From Sympetrum striolatum (lineage: Eukaryota > Arthropoda > Insecta > Odonata > Libellulidae), in assembly GCA_947579665.1 (NCBI GenBank), contig OX388348.1, positions 1,798,001-1,862,000 on the forward strand: a stretch of 64,000 nucleotides of DNA. Reading direction: 5' to 3'. The notes beneath the pieces are model-generated. The model ran no database searches. It was not told the DNA's origin and saw only the letters and a list, made by a program, of their open reading frames with translations. A program made the translations under genes and the position numbers. Shown here one piece after another: positions 1 to 11,767 of the stretch; the stretch's first letter is position 1, and the number at the start of each line of letters is the position of its first letter.

Positions 1-1185
1 TGGGTTGCTGAAGGAACCTGGCAAGTGGGCAAAGCAATCTATGAATTGTGCAAAAGGGAGATTTATTATTACTGTTATACTATTATTATTATATAATTAT
101 TACTCATAACCCCAATTTTCCCATTTTCGAGTTCCTAGTGGTTCTTCCCGTGCCTCTTTTCTATTTCACTAGCCTACTCCCAGATCCTTAACTAAATTCT
201 CTTCAACGTCAACCGAAGATAGGATAACCTTCGTAAAGATAGGATTTTCCTTTCATCACAATTTATAGATTCGCTTTTATGTCGTGTTTCAGTCTTTGTT
301 TACACCAACAGCTGTTTATGTTTACTGCACATGGGCTAACTCGCTGTATGTGAAATCTTAATGAACATGAAAATAAATCTACTCAATTACTTTGAGTTAT
401 TGTGACTCAGTAACGTTGATAAATTTATTTATAGTTTCAGAGCATAGACTATTTGTCCAGCAATTCCTGTCCTTTAAACCAGATTCAGATGAATTTTGAA
501 TGGAACAAGAATTTATTTTTCATTAAATAAATTCCCGCTATTCTAAATAATTTTGAGCCTTATTTTTTCATTTAACTGACTCGTAACCTTCCCATCCCTA
601 GTTTGCCAACATTTTCTGCGGTTTTATTCATTGTTAGTTGTAGAGTATGTGTCTATGTTCTTCAACCAATATGTTTACAGGAGATTCAATGTTCCCTAGA
701 ATTCTTAACACTGCCTGACATGTCTCCAAAGGAAATAGAATCTTATTTTGGTTGTGGAACTTCCTTCTAGATTTGAAATAGCAAGAAATTGGAAGGAAAG
801 ATGATATTGTAAACATCCAGTCCCTCTGGCGACAAATGCAGTTGCTGAGGCTGAACTGCACATAATTATGATTCGAGTTAGCGTTAGGAGTTAACTGAAG
901 TTGTTTCAGCAGTGTCGTGATTTGATATTATCTCACTATATTCTCATTATTTCTATAAAAAATTTTTAACACCATTGTGTTTCTGTTTCATAACACATTT
1001 TTATTTGTCTACCCTGATAGATACCAATGAATGAAATTTGTGTAATAGTTAAGCAAAGGCGATAAGTTGATGTGGCAGCTGAAAGGAACAATTCTAGCAT
1101 CTTAATCTTAAGCTATCGCATATTTATGGATACCGTAGTGTTTATTCCGATATAATAGAGCTGGGGAAGTTGTGTTGCCTTATTT
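1..1185. other. AT-rich stretch, nothing assigned
   Basis: I see short ATT/TTA-rich simple sequence near 65-110 and no coding frame, tRNA or element end that I can support. The open frame at 634-861 on the minus strand has no recognisable domain and looks like chance. Confidence 0.5.
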
Positions 1186-1275
1186 TTTGGGTCGAATTAT
1201 GCGCCGAACATAGGCTAAAACCTGAAGTTGACCTCAAAATATTAGGGGTCGACTTGTATGCCAGCATATACGGTA
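1186..1275. repeat. Fragment resembling a Tc/mariner-type MITE end
   Basis: The stretch ends in CATATACGGTAG and, read on the minus strand, starts CTACCGTATATGC followed by a GTCGACCCC motif. This resembles the TACCGTAT-type termini also seen at 44241-44728. Only one end is visible, so the assignment is by resemblance. Confidence 0.35.
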
Positions 1276-1944
1276 GTTTACCACTTACCTGATGGTCCTA
1301 GGGTTGACATCAGGTCACCATTTTGACATCAGGTCACCATTCACATTGTACCATTCAAATAAAGGGGAATACTGAATTAAGATGAAGGACCTTCGCGACT
1401 TGGAATTTTAGAAACAGTTGGAGACCTTTGTAATGTCAATTACGTAGCACAGTTTTTAGTTGCAGGTAAAATATGTCATCGTTATGCTTGCAGAATGGAA
1501 GCAACTTTTACTGGTAATATTAGAGTGTTCAAATGAAAATGTACGGAATGACACTTCTCATTTGAACATCCTAATAAATATGGTATCACGAGTATCAAGA
1601 AAATTGAAATTAGAAAATACATCGATATTAAAATGGAATTATTTTGATGGCATTTAAATAATATCACCATTATATTTTATTGAATATCCATTGCATTACT
1701 TTATTTTTTCAAGTACTCACATGTTCTATGTTTCAGAACTCCCTTGGAAGTTTATTCAGTATAGAAGGCATTTTAATATGTTGATTACTTCCTATTTTAG
1801 GGTAAAATTAAATTATTTGATATTTTATTTCTTGTATTTACCCGCTTATCATCTAAATTGGTAACTCTGTTGTTTTTCATTCAAAATAGTTTTCCAAAAC
1901 AAGCGCATTAATACCTAACTTTTCTACAGGAAAAAAACAGAAGT

Positions 1945-2015
1945 GAGAAATAGTGACTTGGCTGGGACTCAAACCCAGGTCTCCCACTTCCTGGGTAGGT
2001 ATTCTATACTTTCCA
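1945..2015 (-). repeat. tRNA-derived SINE remnant
   Basis: On the minus strand this holds a B-box-like GGGTTTGAGTCCC. About 20 bases before it is a hairpin resembling an anticodon arm, with CCTAC and GTGGG arms around a 7-base loop. The spacing fits the 3' two thirds of a tRNA, followed by non-tRNA sequence. The acceptor stem is not intact, so this is a SINE or pseudo-tRNA remnant rather than a working tRNA gene. Confidence 0.55.
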
Positions 2016-2669
2016 TCTATTCTATATTTCCATTCTCACTTTCCATCCTTTGTTAAAGTACAGAAAGATTTGTACAACTCCTTAATGCTAGAAAAGTTGC
2101 AATGTGTTCAAATTTATTTTATTTTTAAAGTTTAACATCCGTGTTTTGTCAGGCAAAGACTGTTGACATAAAACACAAATGAAAAATAAATGACAAATGT
2201 TTGCATAAAAATCTTACATAGCAAATAAGGAAATATTGTCAGCTTAACCCTAACATGAGGTAACAACAGTAATCATCTAATTACACGAATTTTAACATTT
2301 ATTCCAATAAAAAATTGTATCAAAGTAAAGAGATAATATGATGTAAGAACTCAACATTAAATCTCCACTAACACATAACTCAGTAACTCTCTTTTAACAG
2401 ATTTTGTGAAATTAAGACCATTTCTTTCATAATCTATTTATGCTTTATATTTATTGAGTAAATTAGGTACAAAATAATTTAATTCTCTTTCTCCATATTT
2501 ATTATAAAGCTTAGGTGCAACATAGAAAATGATTCTTAAATTATAATTACTGTTTAGTATTACTTGATTCTTCTTTTTGTCATTTTAGTTCTTCAGAGTG
2601 ATGAAATCATTAGATACTTAGGTATCAGCACATTGATATCAGTCTATAGTGACTTCTCATCAGCTGAGT

Positions 2670-3150
2670 TACTTAAATTAAATTTTTTCTTAGCCCTCTT
2701 TTGGATGCCATATGGATTAAATGCCTTTTCCTTAGCACTTCATTTCTTATTCCACCCATTTTATTCTCTCCATCTTCTTCCACACATTTCAAAAGCATCA
2801 ATCCTATCCTTCTCTTTTCTTCCCAAGGTCCATGTTTCGCATCCATATAACGCTCCATACATAACATTTCACCAATCTCTTCCTCAGTTCTAGATTAATA
2901 CTACTGCACATATCTTATAGAAGTCTTCCTTTGCCATAGCAATTCTTGTCTGCACTACTCTTCCAATCCTCCGTCAGCATGCTCCCCAGATATCTATACC
3001 TTTTAACCTGCTCTATTCTTCTTCCCTCATTTGTTACGACATTAACAACTTCTCCGTCATTCACTCTCATAACTTTTGTTTTACTGGCATTTATTCTCAT
3101 CCCATATTTTTCCATTTCTTCTTCAGAGAGAATTCAGTCAAAAATTACTT
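2670..3150 (-). pseudogene. RTE-type LINE reverse transcriptase remnant (C-terminal part)
   Basis: The minus strand has two collinear open pieces, 3115-2915 and 2867-2673. The first reads MEKYGMRINASKTKVM and then RYLGSMLTEDWKSSAD, the region after the catalytic box common in RTE-like insect retroelements. The second continues with the DAFEMW-like and IRNEEVLRR-like C-terminal region. The frame changes between them and the catalytic YADD-type box is not present, so this is a truncated, dead copy. Nothing recognisable as host coding is nearby. Confidence 0.7.
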
Positions 3151-3154
3151 AAAA

Positions 3155-3873
3155 TTTGTGTGTTTCTGTGAACATAAATAAATCGACGCCTAAGGTGATT
3201 TTTGGACTCAACTCTCATACGAATCAATGTGAAAGACAGGCTCATAAGAAGTGTTCCGGAAAGAAGAGCCGACATTTGATGGCAATAGAACTATTAGTCA
3301 AGTTTTGAAATTGAAATTCAGCTGTAAATTTTTATAATTAATATCATCTACTATGATGGAGCTTTAACTTGGTCGTGTGAATAAAATTTCTAATGTCTAA
3401 TGTTTTTGTTCTGAAAAAACATGGGAAATGTTGACCTCAAAATCAATGGAAAGGCAACAATGTTAACAAATGCAATATTTTTAGTAACTAAATAAACAAA
3501 TACTCTATTTTTATAGGAATATTTTAACAGTAATCTTGTTTTGGGATTATATATATTTTTGGTTATTGAATTTAATTTTAATTCCATCATTTTTTTGTGG
3601 GGGAATTGCGTAGTATTTCTATAATGAACATAATTTTACCTGTAGTTTTCTTTACTTGGTGAAGATTTTCTATTTCTTTAATAAAACCCTTCTATATCTT
3701 TAAGTTTCAACAATAGTACATCTAATGCTCACTGCTCTCTAGGTTTCTTGGAAATATATGGATCATGATTCATTTTGTTATGAATTTGGAGACGACAAAG
3801 CTAATACACATTAAAAAAATTGATGAAGTTTTAAACAAATATATTTACATTTCTAGCATTATATGTTATAGTA
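3155..3873. other. AT-rich stretch, nothing assigned
   Basis: This separates the RTE remnant from the Tigger element. I see no conserved frame or repeat end in it. Confidence 0.5.
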
Positions 3874-4790
3874 CAGTAGAACTTCAATCTATCGTTTTTG
3901 AAGGGACTGAGGGAAAAAGACCATGAATGCAGGAAAATAATTAAAACGGGAAATGTAGGCTCAGCTCACACTAATAAAACGAATACATAACGAAAGTTTA
4001 TGCAAAGAAAACCCCTAAAGATTTTGAAAAAGAACATAATAAAATTAAATATTTACCTTAAAGATGATATATTCATTCTTGAAGAAACTGGTGATAATTA
4101 GCTGCTTTCTTGCAGATTTTTGTTTTATCCAAAAAAGGGATTCTTCTGTCGTCACCAATTTATGCTTGTCACCTTCTTCGATGTCATGGGCGTAGAAAAA
4201 GGATTTTAATTTTTCTAGAGCAGCTTTTGCTTTGGAAAATGTCGGAACAGGATCTGGATCTTGATCGGCTCCGTCACCTTCCTCCCCTATTTCTTCTTCC
4301 TTATCCTCACATAAAGCATCGATACTGTCAACACAAGTAGGGAGTTCACTGTCACAAATTATGTATTCTTCAAAGGTCCCCTCAAGCCCCTGTGTAAGCC
4401 TATTCCAGTTATTTTCCTAAGTTTCATTTTCTTCTGATGTCATAGATTCAGAATCTTTTTGATTGCTTACATCTCCAGAACCGCATTCTCTAAAGCAATT
4501 TGTTATAAAAGTAAATTTTCTATTCCTAGATTTTCAGTGATCTGCTTCCCTTTCCCTCTAATAATGGTGCCATCAATAGGGATATTGGAACACCTCCTTG
4601 GAACAGCAGGAAAATTTCTCGTTGGGGCCAAAAAATCTGAATGATGGATGCTGGAAAATAATATTTCGACGAACGATGAATGTGGTATTATTTAACATGT
4701 CTCCTTATGGGCCTAAGTCAGGACTATGGAAAATAAACAATAAATCCGGGAAAACGACAAATGTGGGAACAATGGATTAGGGTTCTACTA
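3874..4790. mobile_element. Internally deleted pogo/Tigger-type DNA transposon
   Basis: The left end begins CAGTAGAACTTC directly after a TA. The right end, read inverted, begins TAGTAGAACCC and is followed by TA. This is the TA target duplication and CAGTNGAAC-type terminus of Tc1/mariner-superfamily pogo elements. The 917 bp body holds minus-strand coding debris of a pogo transposase (next entry) but no DDE core, so the copy is non-autonomous. The last base of the right end departs from the CAG consensus. Confidence 0.8.
4045..4640 (-). pseudogene. pogo/Tigger transposase remnant: second HTH joined to C-terminal tail
   Basis: On the minus strand, from about 4600 downward, one can read NIPIDGTIIRGKGKQITENLG, which matches the second helix-turn-helix (CENP-B type) of pogo transposases. 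It passes after a frame change into ITNCFRECGSGD, then the acidic tail with DPVPTFSKAKAALEKL, ending at a stop at 4045-4047. The catalytic DDE region that should lie between them, about 200 residues, is missing. There is an in-frame TAG in the tail and a frame change near the junction, so it cannot give a full protein. The family call rests on the HTH and the PTFSEAL-like tail. Confidence 0.75.
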
Positions 4791-4949
4791 TACTAAAGTT
4801 CATATTTAATATTTTCTCCCTTATCTCTATTTCATAGTTAAAAAAAAAATTATTGTGAAACTCTTGAGGATTCTTAGAGATTCTAAATCACCCCAACTAG
4901 GTAATGATCAGATATTTTTACATCTAGTTATTGCCGATGAGTGAAACTC

Positions 4950-4956
4950 ATTGTTT

Positions 4957-5012
<56 letters not shown>
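4950..5012. repeat. (TA)n microsatellite
   Basis: An almost pure TA tract directly abuts the hairpin end of the B-box module element that starts at about 5010. The same arrangement recurs at other copies. Confidence 0.9.
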
Positions 5013-6130
5013 GAGTAAAATGTTGCTTGCATACTGCAAGCAGATCGACAACACTATTTTCATATCGGCATTATATCGGGACGGTCCTTAAAAGAAAAAA
5101 AAAAGATTGAAATTTTTCTTAAAATTCGGAGAAATATGATCGTCTGGCATCGAACCCGGGTCTTTCCAGTGTTACTTACTATGCAGCACAATAGAACATC
5201 ACCATCTCTAACTAAGTGTGAAAATTTAAGCAGAAATATGGGCTACAATTGCCTCAAAAGACGTTCTAATTTTCACGAATTTAAATGGCTCTCTGGATTC
5301 GAACCAAGGACGATCTGGGAAATCTAGAAATTGTTTCTGAAAGTTATTTATGATCTTTATCTATATGCCGAATTTCAAGGTTCTATCTTATTGGCAAAGT
5401 TTTCAAAATAATCCCTAAAAATCAGATCAACTTCTGATTGCAGAGACACCTGGTGTCGAACCCAGGACACATTGTAAGCTGTGAATGCATAGTTTGATTT
5501 GTTAAGACTTGCTCTTCTATCATGCAAAGTTTGAAGTCGATAGCATATCGGGAAGTAGATAAAATTTGTTTCCGTTATCTCCGTAAGAAATGCATTGTGG
5601 AATTTAAATGTCCCTCTGGGATCGAACCAAGGACCATCAGCGAATTTGTAAAATTTGATTATTATATATTGTCATGATATCTAACCTCATACCGAATTTC
5701 AAGTTTCTATGCCATCGGATAAGGGTCCAAAAAAAATCTTAAAAATCGCCACAATGCATTTTAAACGGCCGATTTTTGCCCCGACCTAGACTCGAACCAA
5801 GGATAATATTCGTAAATGTCTTTATGGTTTACTTTAGATATGCACAGCATCTAGCGATCCCTCGAGTTTTAACTCTCTCCTTTTCCGGGAAGTGCCTCAA
5901 AAAAAATTTCGAAAATCCCCGCCATGTAATCTTATGGGGAAAATCGGGACTTTGGGGCCTTCTGGAATCGAACCCATGACACCGAGGTTCAAAGTCGGCT
6001 TTTTCCTGGAGGTTACACGTCATGGCCATAACGTGGCAAAAATTTCAAGTCGGTGGCACTTGTGGAACATGGTTAGAATTTTGATCCCCTATATATATAT
6101 ATATATATAGGTATATCCGGAGAAACGTCT
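5010..6130 (-). mobile_element. B-box module element, copy A (full length)
   Basis: This is a single full copy, about 1.1 kb. It starts with TACGAGTAAAATG and the hairpin arms GCTTGCA/TGCAAGC, and ends in TA-rich DNA with CCGGAGAAACGTC near 6118-6130. Six motifs of the form TCGAACC (minus strand GGTTCGA) lie at about 5144-5160, 5292-5309, 5449-5467, 5614-5632, 5785-5802 and 5961-5978. The spacing is close to 150-175 bp. Each looks like a tRNA T-arm/B box. No protein is encoded; the short open frames here recur in every copy only because the DNA repeats. See the first finding. Confidence 0.75.
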
Positions 6131-7020
6131 ATATATAATAGAAGATATATATATATATGGTAAATTTATGATTTGGTTTATATTCTTATTTCCTCTTAGG
6201 TGCAGCAGTATTTTTGATAACCTAATGCATTGAATAAGGTTTTATATTCACTAATAATTGCAGAATTACTCAGTGAATCAACATTAGTAACACCAATAAA
6301 TTAATTTTAAATAGCAATAATTCAATTTCTTAGAATAATCTGTGAGGAATGTGAACAAAAGTAACTTGGTAGATATATATCATTAATATGCCTAATAATC
6401 TAGTAGAATATAGAATTTGTTTGATTAAGATGGCCCATCTTATGTGTTCCTGCTACCATATTCTGAGGAATGGAATATTGCCAATCGGCACAGAGAAAAA
6501 TGTATCTTTCTTATACTTTTGTCGCCGTTATGTTCTTACCAGTGATTAAATGCAAGCTCCTGAGGTATGAGAATTAATACTGATTAAAGGTCTCTCCTTA
6601 CGTACTGACAAGAAAAGTGTTACTTGTAGAGTCTTTGAGATTCATTTAGGTGTACATGTTCCCCTAATGTCATTCTGGCTTATAAAAGAAAGCAATGGCA
6701 AACTACCTAACTCCTCATCCTGCCTAGTGAACCTCATTCCTCTCTGCTTTTAGTAGCTTATATCCAAGGGTGTGAGGTACCAACTGGTCTTTGGTCTGAA
6801 TACTTTACTGATGGACCAACTTACGTGTGTGAACGTTGTAAATTTGAAATAACACTTGGTTTATAAAACAAGAATATGTTTTAAAAATTTCATTCATGGA
6901 ACCTGCTGATGAAATGCAGTTTAAATTTAAAATAATCTACTAAAAAATGTTTTAAAATCAATTAATCCTATTGTGATCCTCCCAAAATGTCATTAACTAA
7001 TTCTGAATTAATTCTTTTTA
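6131..7020. other. AT-rich stretch, nothing assigned
   Basis: Apart from TA-rich sequence at 6130-6160 I see no coding frame or repeat end. It may be intron of whatever owns the possible exon that follows. Confidence 0.4.
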
Positions 7021-7023
7021 CAG

Positions 7024-7174
7024 GTTATCAATGGCCGGGTGAAATAGAAAATTTGATCAACAGTTTGCATCAAAGCCGTTCACCGTATTGATAACCTGAG
7101 TTTTGCTGTCCCAAAGACCCCACGAGGTCATCAGCATCTTCAGTGGATTGATACAAGAAGGATCTACTTCACAG
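7024..7174 (+). other. Possible host exon (or untranslated exon)
   Basis: A pyrimidine-rich acceptor ending TTTTTACAG is followed by 151 bp and a strong donor, CACAG|GTGAGT. In the first frame two stops occur within the first 11 codons, after which the frame is open to the donor (RIDNLSFAVPKTPRGHQHLQ, then WIDTRRIYFT). It could be an untranslated exon, an exon with a later acceptor (a CAACAG at about 7061), or chance. The protein is not one I recognise. Confidence 0.35.
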
Positions 7175-7746
7175 GTGAGTAACTATTTACTTTTTCCTAT
7201 AGTAGATATCTCTACACTATCTAAAGTGGAAGCTGCTTAAGGCAAATGCCTAAGTCAGAAGCATCAATAATATCACTGGACATACTCAAGGTGTTTTGCA
7301 GGAAAGGTCTTCTCTAAGGCAAAACATGCGTAATGCAGATGGAAATCAATATTCCTTCTATTCACTTATTGACACACAGCATTTAAACCTGTGGAAGACG
7401 GAACAAACTTCTTTTTTTGTATATTCCGTCTAAAGAATAGAGATTTTATTCTCTCGTTGTTTCATAAAGAAGGAAAATATAACTATAATCTGCATGTATA
7501 ATGTGCATTCCTCCATTAATCATTGCCATATAAGTTCATCTTTCGCAGCATCCCTGTTCACCACACTGCTGTTGTTTAACCACTCCATACTTAGCGTTTC
7601 CAAGTCCATCCTTTGCTACTCTGTTCTTCTTTTGAAGCAATTATTATAAAAGTATAAGTCTGTTCATACCTATTGATAATTCGTTTCCATATGGTTGACG
7701 TGGCATTGATAAATCACGTGGCTGGATCCAATGAAAACCTTTAATA

Positions 7747-9474
7747 CAGTGGAACCTCCCTTTAACAACCATCTGCGGGGAATGAAGAAATGACCGTTAT
7801 AGGGAGGTGTCCGCTAGTGGGAGGAGCGGTAGTTTTGTCAAAGATATGAGGGAATGTGCATAATAGAAAAATTGAACAGTACGTTAGTACATATTTATTT
7901 TAAAACAAACTTTATTTAAAAAAATCATTAATGGTTTTTTTTACAAATTTATGCATTCTATTAGCATTGCGTTTTTCAAAGTTCATCTTCACTTCCTTTA
8001 ATAGCCTCAGGCTTTCCGTGTCTTCGTCATTTTGTACAAACACCTCTAATTTACTTATGAGTTTGAGGGCATCTACATATGACTTAGGGATGTTGTCACT
8101 TTTCATTCCATTCTCTGGCTCAACTTCTTCTTCATCGCTCATGTTTTTATTTAATGCTAACAGTCCTTTTACATCAGTTTCATGAAAAGATGTAACTGTG
8201 TCTCTGTCGCAATTTACGAACTCATCCGCACTTATCCCTTCTTCAGACACGGTATGTAGAATCAGCTGTTCCAGTTCACCAATGTCTGTTTTACCATTAT
8301 GCCTTACTTTGAATTATTCCAGCCAGCCATTTGATGCATTGAAATCGTTCCCAAGCTGTAGTTCATTTTCCACCTCCAAAGCTTTTTCCTGGATGATAGG
8401 TCCTGATATAAGAAGATTTTTGTTTCTCGCAACACAGAACCACTGGAAAACAATGGAATCTATTTCTGAGGCTTCAGTTTTTAGCTTTTTCTTAGCTTGG
8501 TGATTTCCATTCTCCTGCCAAGTTTTCAGGATCTCTTCTCAGTCTTTCAATATTTTCCCAATCTGCGCTTTTCCGATTGCATACCTGAGGAGAAAAATGA
8601 AAAAAAAAATTACTCATACTTAAACTTCTAAAGTGACGCTTCTCAAATAAATCAGATCAAATAATTAAACTAAATGCCGAAGAAGTGTGTGGAAGCTTCT
8701 ACCACTACTCACCTCTCACTCAATTGGCGATGACTTGAGTTCATTTTTTGGTGATCCTCCAAAATCTGCACCTTCTCCTCGATTGTAAGCCACTTGCGCT
8801 TATATGCCATTTTATCGTAGACGAAGAAAGTGTACGAAGAAACAAAGGAACAGAGCAAATGTTATCCAGGAACTTGGTAAACTTTGTGTTCCGATTCATG
8901 GCATGAATGTAACTTTTATAGTCAATGGATGACATGCTATTGGCTTGTTGTAGGAGGGGGAGTGGATATGGTAAAGAATTACAAAATAGATGGACGTGGG
9001 GAAGGGTTGGAGGAAGCAGGAGGAGTGGTGGTTCTCGTGAGGCATCCCATGGAGCTGCAGAACCTTTTAAATAAGTAAAGTGAAAGGTGTGGTAGCAAAG
9101 GGCTTGAGCTGATTGTTAAATTTTTTGTAATAATCCTTTTCCTCTAATCCTCCTTCAATGGTTGATTACGCTAGTCCATGGAGTGCCTCATAACAAACAA
9201 GGCTCTTGCTTCACTTCCAACCCCTTTCTAATGCCACCTAGTTCCAATGTCTTATCATTTCCACTCATCATACCTACCCCCGACTGACCACTAATGGGAG
9301 GTACGGGGGGTTAGAAATGAGGAAGCCCACTGTCCGCGACCGCTATATAGAGTGGCCATTAATGAGAGGTATACACACTAATGTTTCTTATGAGCTCAGT
9401 TTGGGGAAAGTGTTTCATGCCCTTTATGAGGAGGTGCCCGCTAGTGAGAGTGTCCGTTATTCGAGGTTCCACTA
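7747..9474. mobile_element. Second internally deleted pogo/Tigger-type transposon
   Basis: The left end is TA followed by CAGTGGAACCTCCC. The right end is GAGGTTCCACTA followed by TA, giving inverted termini and a TA duplication. The 1.73 kb body carries a minus-strand, two-exon transposase remnant (next entry). Both ends have the CCGCTAGTGxGAG subterminal motif in inverted orientation, which confirms the pairing. Confidence 0.85.
7912..8811 (-). pseudogene. Tigger transposase: N-terminal HTHs fused to acidic C-terminus, DDE core lost
   Basis: Exon 1 (about 8811-8710) starts MAYKRKWLTIEEKVQILED and ends at a donor GAG|GTGAGT. After an intron of about 115 bp, an acceptor CTCCTCAG leads into YAIGKAQIGKILKD, the first pipsqueak-type HTH. 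The CENP-B-type HTH follows (SGPIIQEKALEVENELQLG, then NASNGWLE), and then directly the acidic C-terminal tail beginning ELEQLILHTVSEEG. The frame ends at 7912. Two in-frame stops (after ILKD and after GWLE) and the absence of the whole DDE domain show it is dead as a transposase. The join removes the catalytic domain but keeps both DNA-binding helices. Confidence 0.8.
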
Positions 9475-9639
9475 TATAAATAAAAATTCAATTTAACGTG
9501 TTTACTCAAACATAATGCACACCCTTTTGGGTGTTTTCTTCACTCAGAAATAGTGGTGCATGTTAGAACTCAATATCTCTCACCCTGGATCTATGTAAAT
9601 CATCAAATGTTCCACCAATGTGCAATGGTTGTTTAGACT

Positions 9640-10247
9640 GTACTGAGCCATTTACATTCCTCAATGCATTTCTTATGGAGATAACAGAAACAAATTGTAG
9701 GTACTTCCAGGCATGATATTGACTTTAAACTTTTTATGAAATAAGATCAAGTTCTAACAAGTCATCCTGTGCATTCACAGCTGCCAATATATCCTGGGTT
9801 CGACACCAGGCGTCTCTACAATCAGTAACTGATCCCATTTTTAGAAAAAATTTGAACCCATTCCCTTTAATATTAAAACTTGAAATTCGGCATATAGATA
9901 GAAATCATAGATGAATTTCAAAAATATGTTTTAGATTTCCTAGATCGTCCTTGGTTCGAATCCAGAGAGCCATTTACATTCGTGAAAAGTAGAATGTCGT
10001 TTGAGGCAGTTGCAGCCAATATTTCTGCTTGAATTTTCACACATAGTTAGAGATAGTGATCTTCTGTTGTGCTGCATAGTAAGTTCACCAGGAAGACCAA
10101 AGTTCGATGCCATACAATAAAATTGTAGCGAATTTTAAGTATATTTTCAATCCTTTTTTTTCTTATGAGGACCGTCCGTATATGATACCAATATTAAATT
10201 AGTTTTGTCGATCTGCTTACTGTATGCAAGCTACATTTTACTTGTAC
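9640..10247 (+). mobile_element. B-box module element, copy B (truncated)
   Basis: This contains the hairpin-proximal half of the element. The B-box motif GGGTTCGACACCAGG lies near 9794-9810 and GGTTCGAATCCAGAG near 9953-9970; a third, degraded copy is near 10100. It ends in the hairpin, here TGCTTACTGTATGCAAG, and ACATTTTACTTGTA. The distal modules are missing, so it starts inside a module. Confidence 0.65.
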
Positions 10248-10249
10248 AT

Positions 10250-11767
10250 TATATTAATAGATAAAAAATTATACAGGGTACCCCAAAATGTAGTGATAAT
10301 CGGAAGAGAAGGGGAAATAGCTCTTCTTGGGCTACCTGAATCACCCACCTTTTGGTGTCTGCTTTTTATTCGTTTGCGACTTACGAATTTTTTTCATATA
10401 AAAAAAATGTGATATTCAAGACAATTTTTCAAATGACTATGTAAAAAATTGAGATACAGAGTTAAATTTTTTCTATAGAATAACTGAATAGTTGTTTCAA
10501 ATTATCCAAAAATATTACTTCTTACAGCTGCTTTTATTCAGTCAGAGTAAACTTCAAATTTCAAAAACTATGACGTAATGAAGTTGATCAGAATTTAAGA
10601 CGCAATAAAGAAAACTTAACAAAAAAAATTTTGGTGACTACTCTATAAACTTACACAAGTCATCAACTATTTACCACAAAATTTCGTTGAGCTATCTTTA
10701 CGGCAACATACTTAAAATTAGATTTAAAAGAAAATAAGTCGTAGATACTTAGTTTTAACGGACGAGTCATCACCTCATTGTAACTCAAATTCATGATATT
10801 AATGTGTTAAATTATCCAAACTATAAAATGTTTTTCTAATTGGCATCGCTTTGGCACGCTCCGGCGGTAAGAAAAAATACCACTTCGCCGCTTTTTACTA
10901 GGCAAAGTCAACTACAAAATCCCTCGCGAGTATTATAACGTAAGAGCCATTGTTAGGAGTCGCGGCGTAACTAAGCTTTCCCAACAATGCATTCCGAGAA
11001 AGTTTCAATTAATAAAGTTATATGCCTGCTTTCATTTGTTGTTATACATTATGCTCCTAGTTTTTGATTTTTGTACGACTTAGGAATTTTTTACGGACTT
11101 TATTAGATGTGGTTCTTGATAAGTCTCACACTTCTGTGTACTCAATTGTGATCCAGGTTTTTGATATTTATTTGGACACTGGCTATTTCTACGGTTTTTT
11201 GTGTATTGATATGGTTCTGAATTTCTTCCACATTCCAGTTTATGCAATTGTGGTCTAGGTTTGTGACTTTATGGTAACTTTGGCTCTTTCCACGGATTCT
11301 TGACAGAATGTTTCTCCGGATTTGTCTCAAAACTTGTCTGTTAACATAATATTGGCTTTCTTCACAGACTTTTGGCTACACATCGATCTGGATTTCTCTT
11401 AATTCGCTCAAATTTTCTTAATCAAGAGGGAACTTAACAAAAGATTTACAGGCTGATGGATAGGTCATGATGGGCCAAATCCAGTGACCGCCAAGGTCCC
11501 CTGACTAAAACCACATACACTTCTTCCTGTGGGATTACTATAAAGAGTTTGTTTACTCCAAAGAAATAAAAAACTTAGCAGAATTGCATGGAAAATTGAA
11601 GGAAGCAGAAAATACCATTTGAAAAACAAGATAGCATGCACTTGGCTTGAGAAAAATTTATTTACAAGATGAAATATTTGCAGTGTGTGAAGGTCGTCAT
11701 TTCAAAAACCTTCTTTAGTTTTTACAAATAAACATGTAGTTATCACTATTTATTGTATTATCCAACC
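10250..11767. other. AT-rich stretch, nothing assigned
   Basis: There is no convincing coding frame. A TACAGGGTACCCCAAAA motif at 10274-10290 resembles termini seen in several element types, but I found no partner for it. From 10990 to 11345 a TTCTACGG / TTCCACGGATT-type phrase recurs in T-rich DNA and may be a decayed tandem repeat. Confidence 0.4.

Noticed and set aside
10274..10290. TACAGGGTACCCCAAAA as a transposon end
   Set aside because: No inverted partner or flanking duplication could be found nearby.
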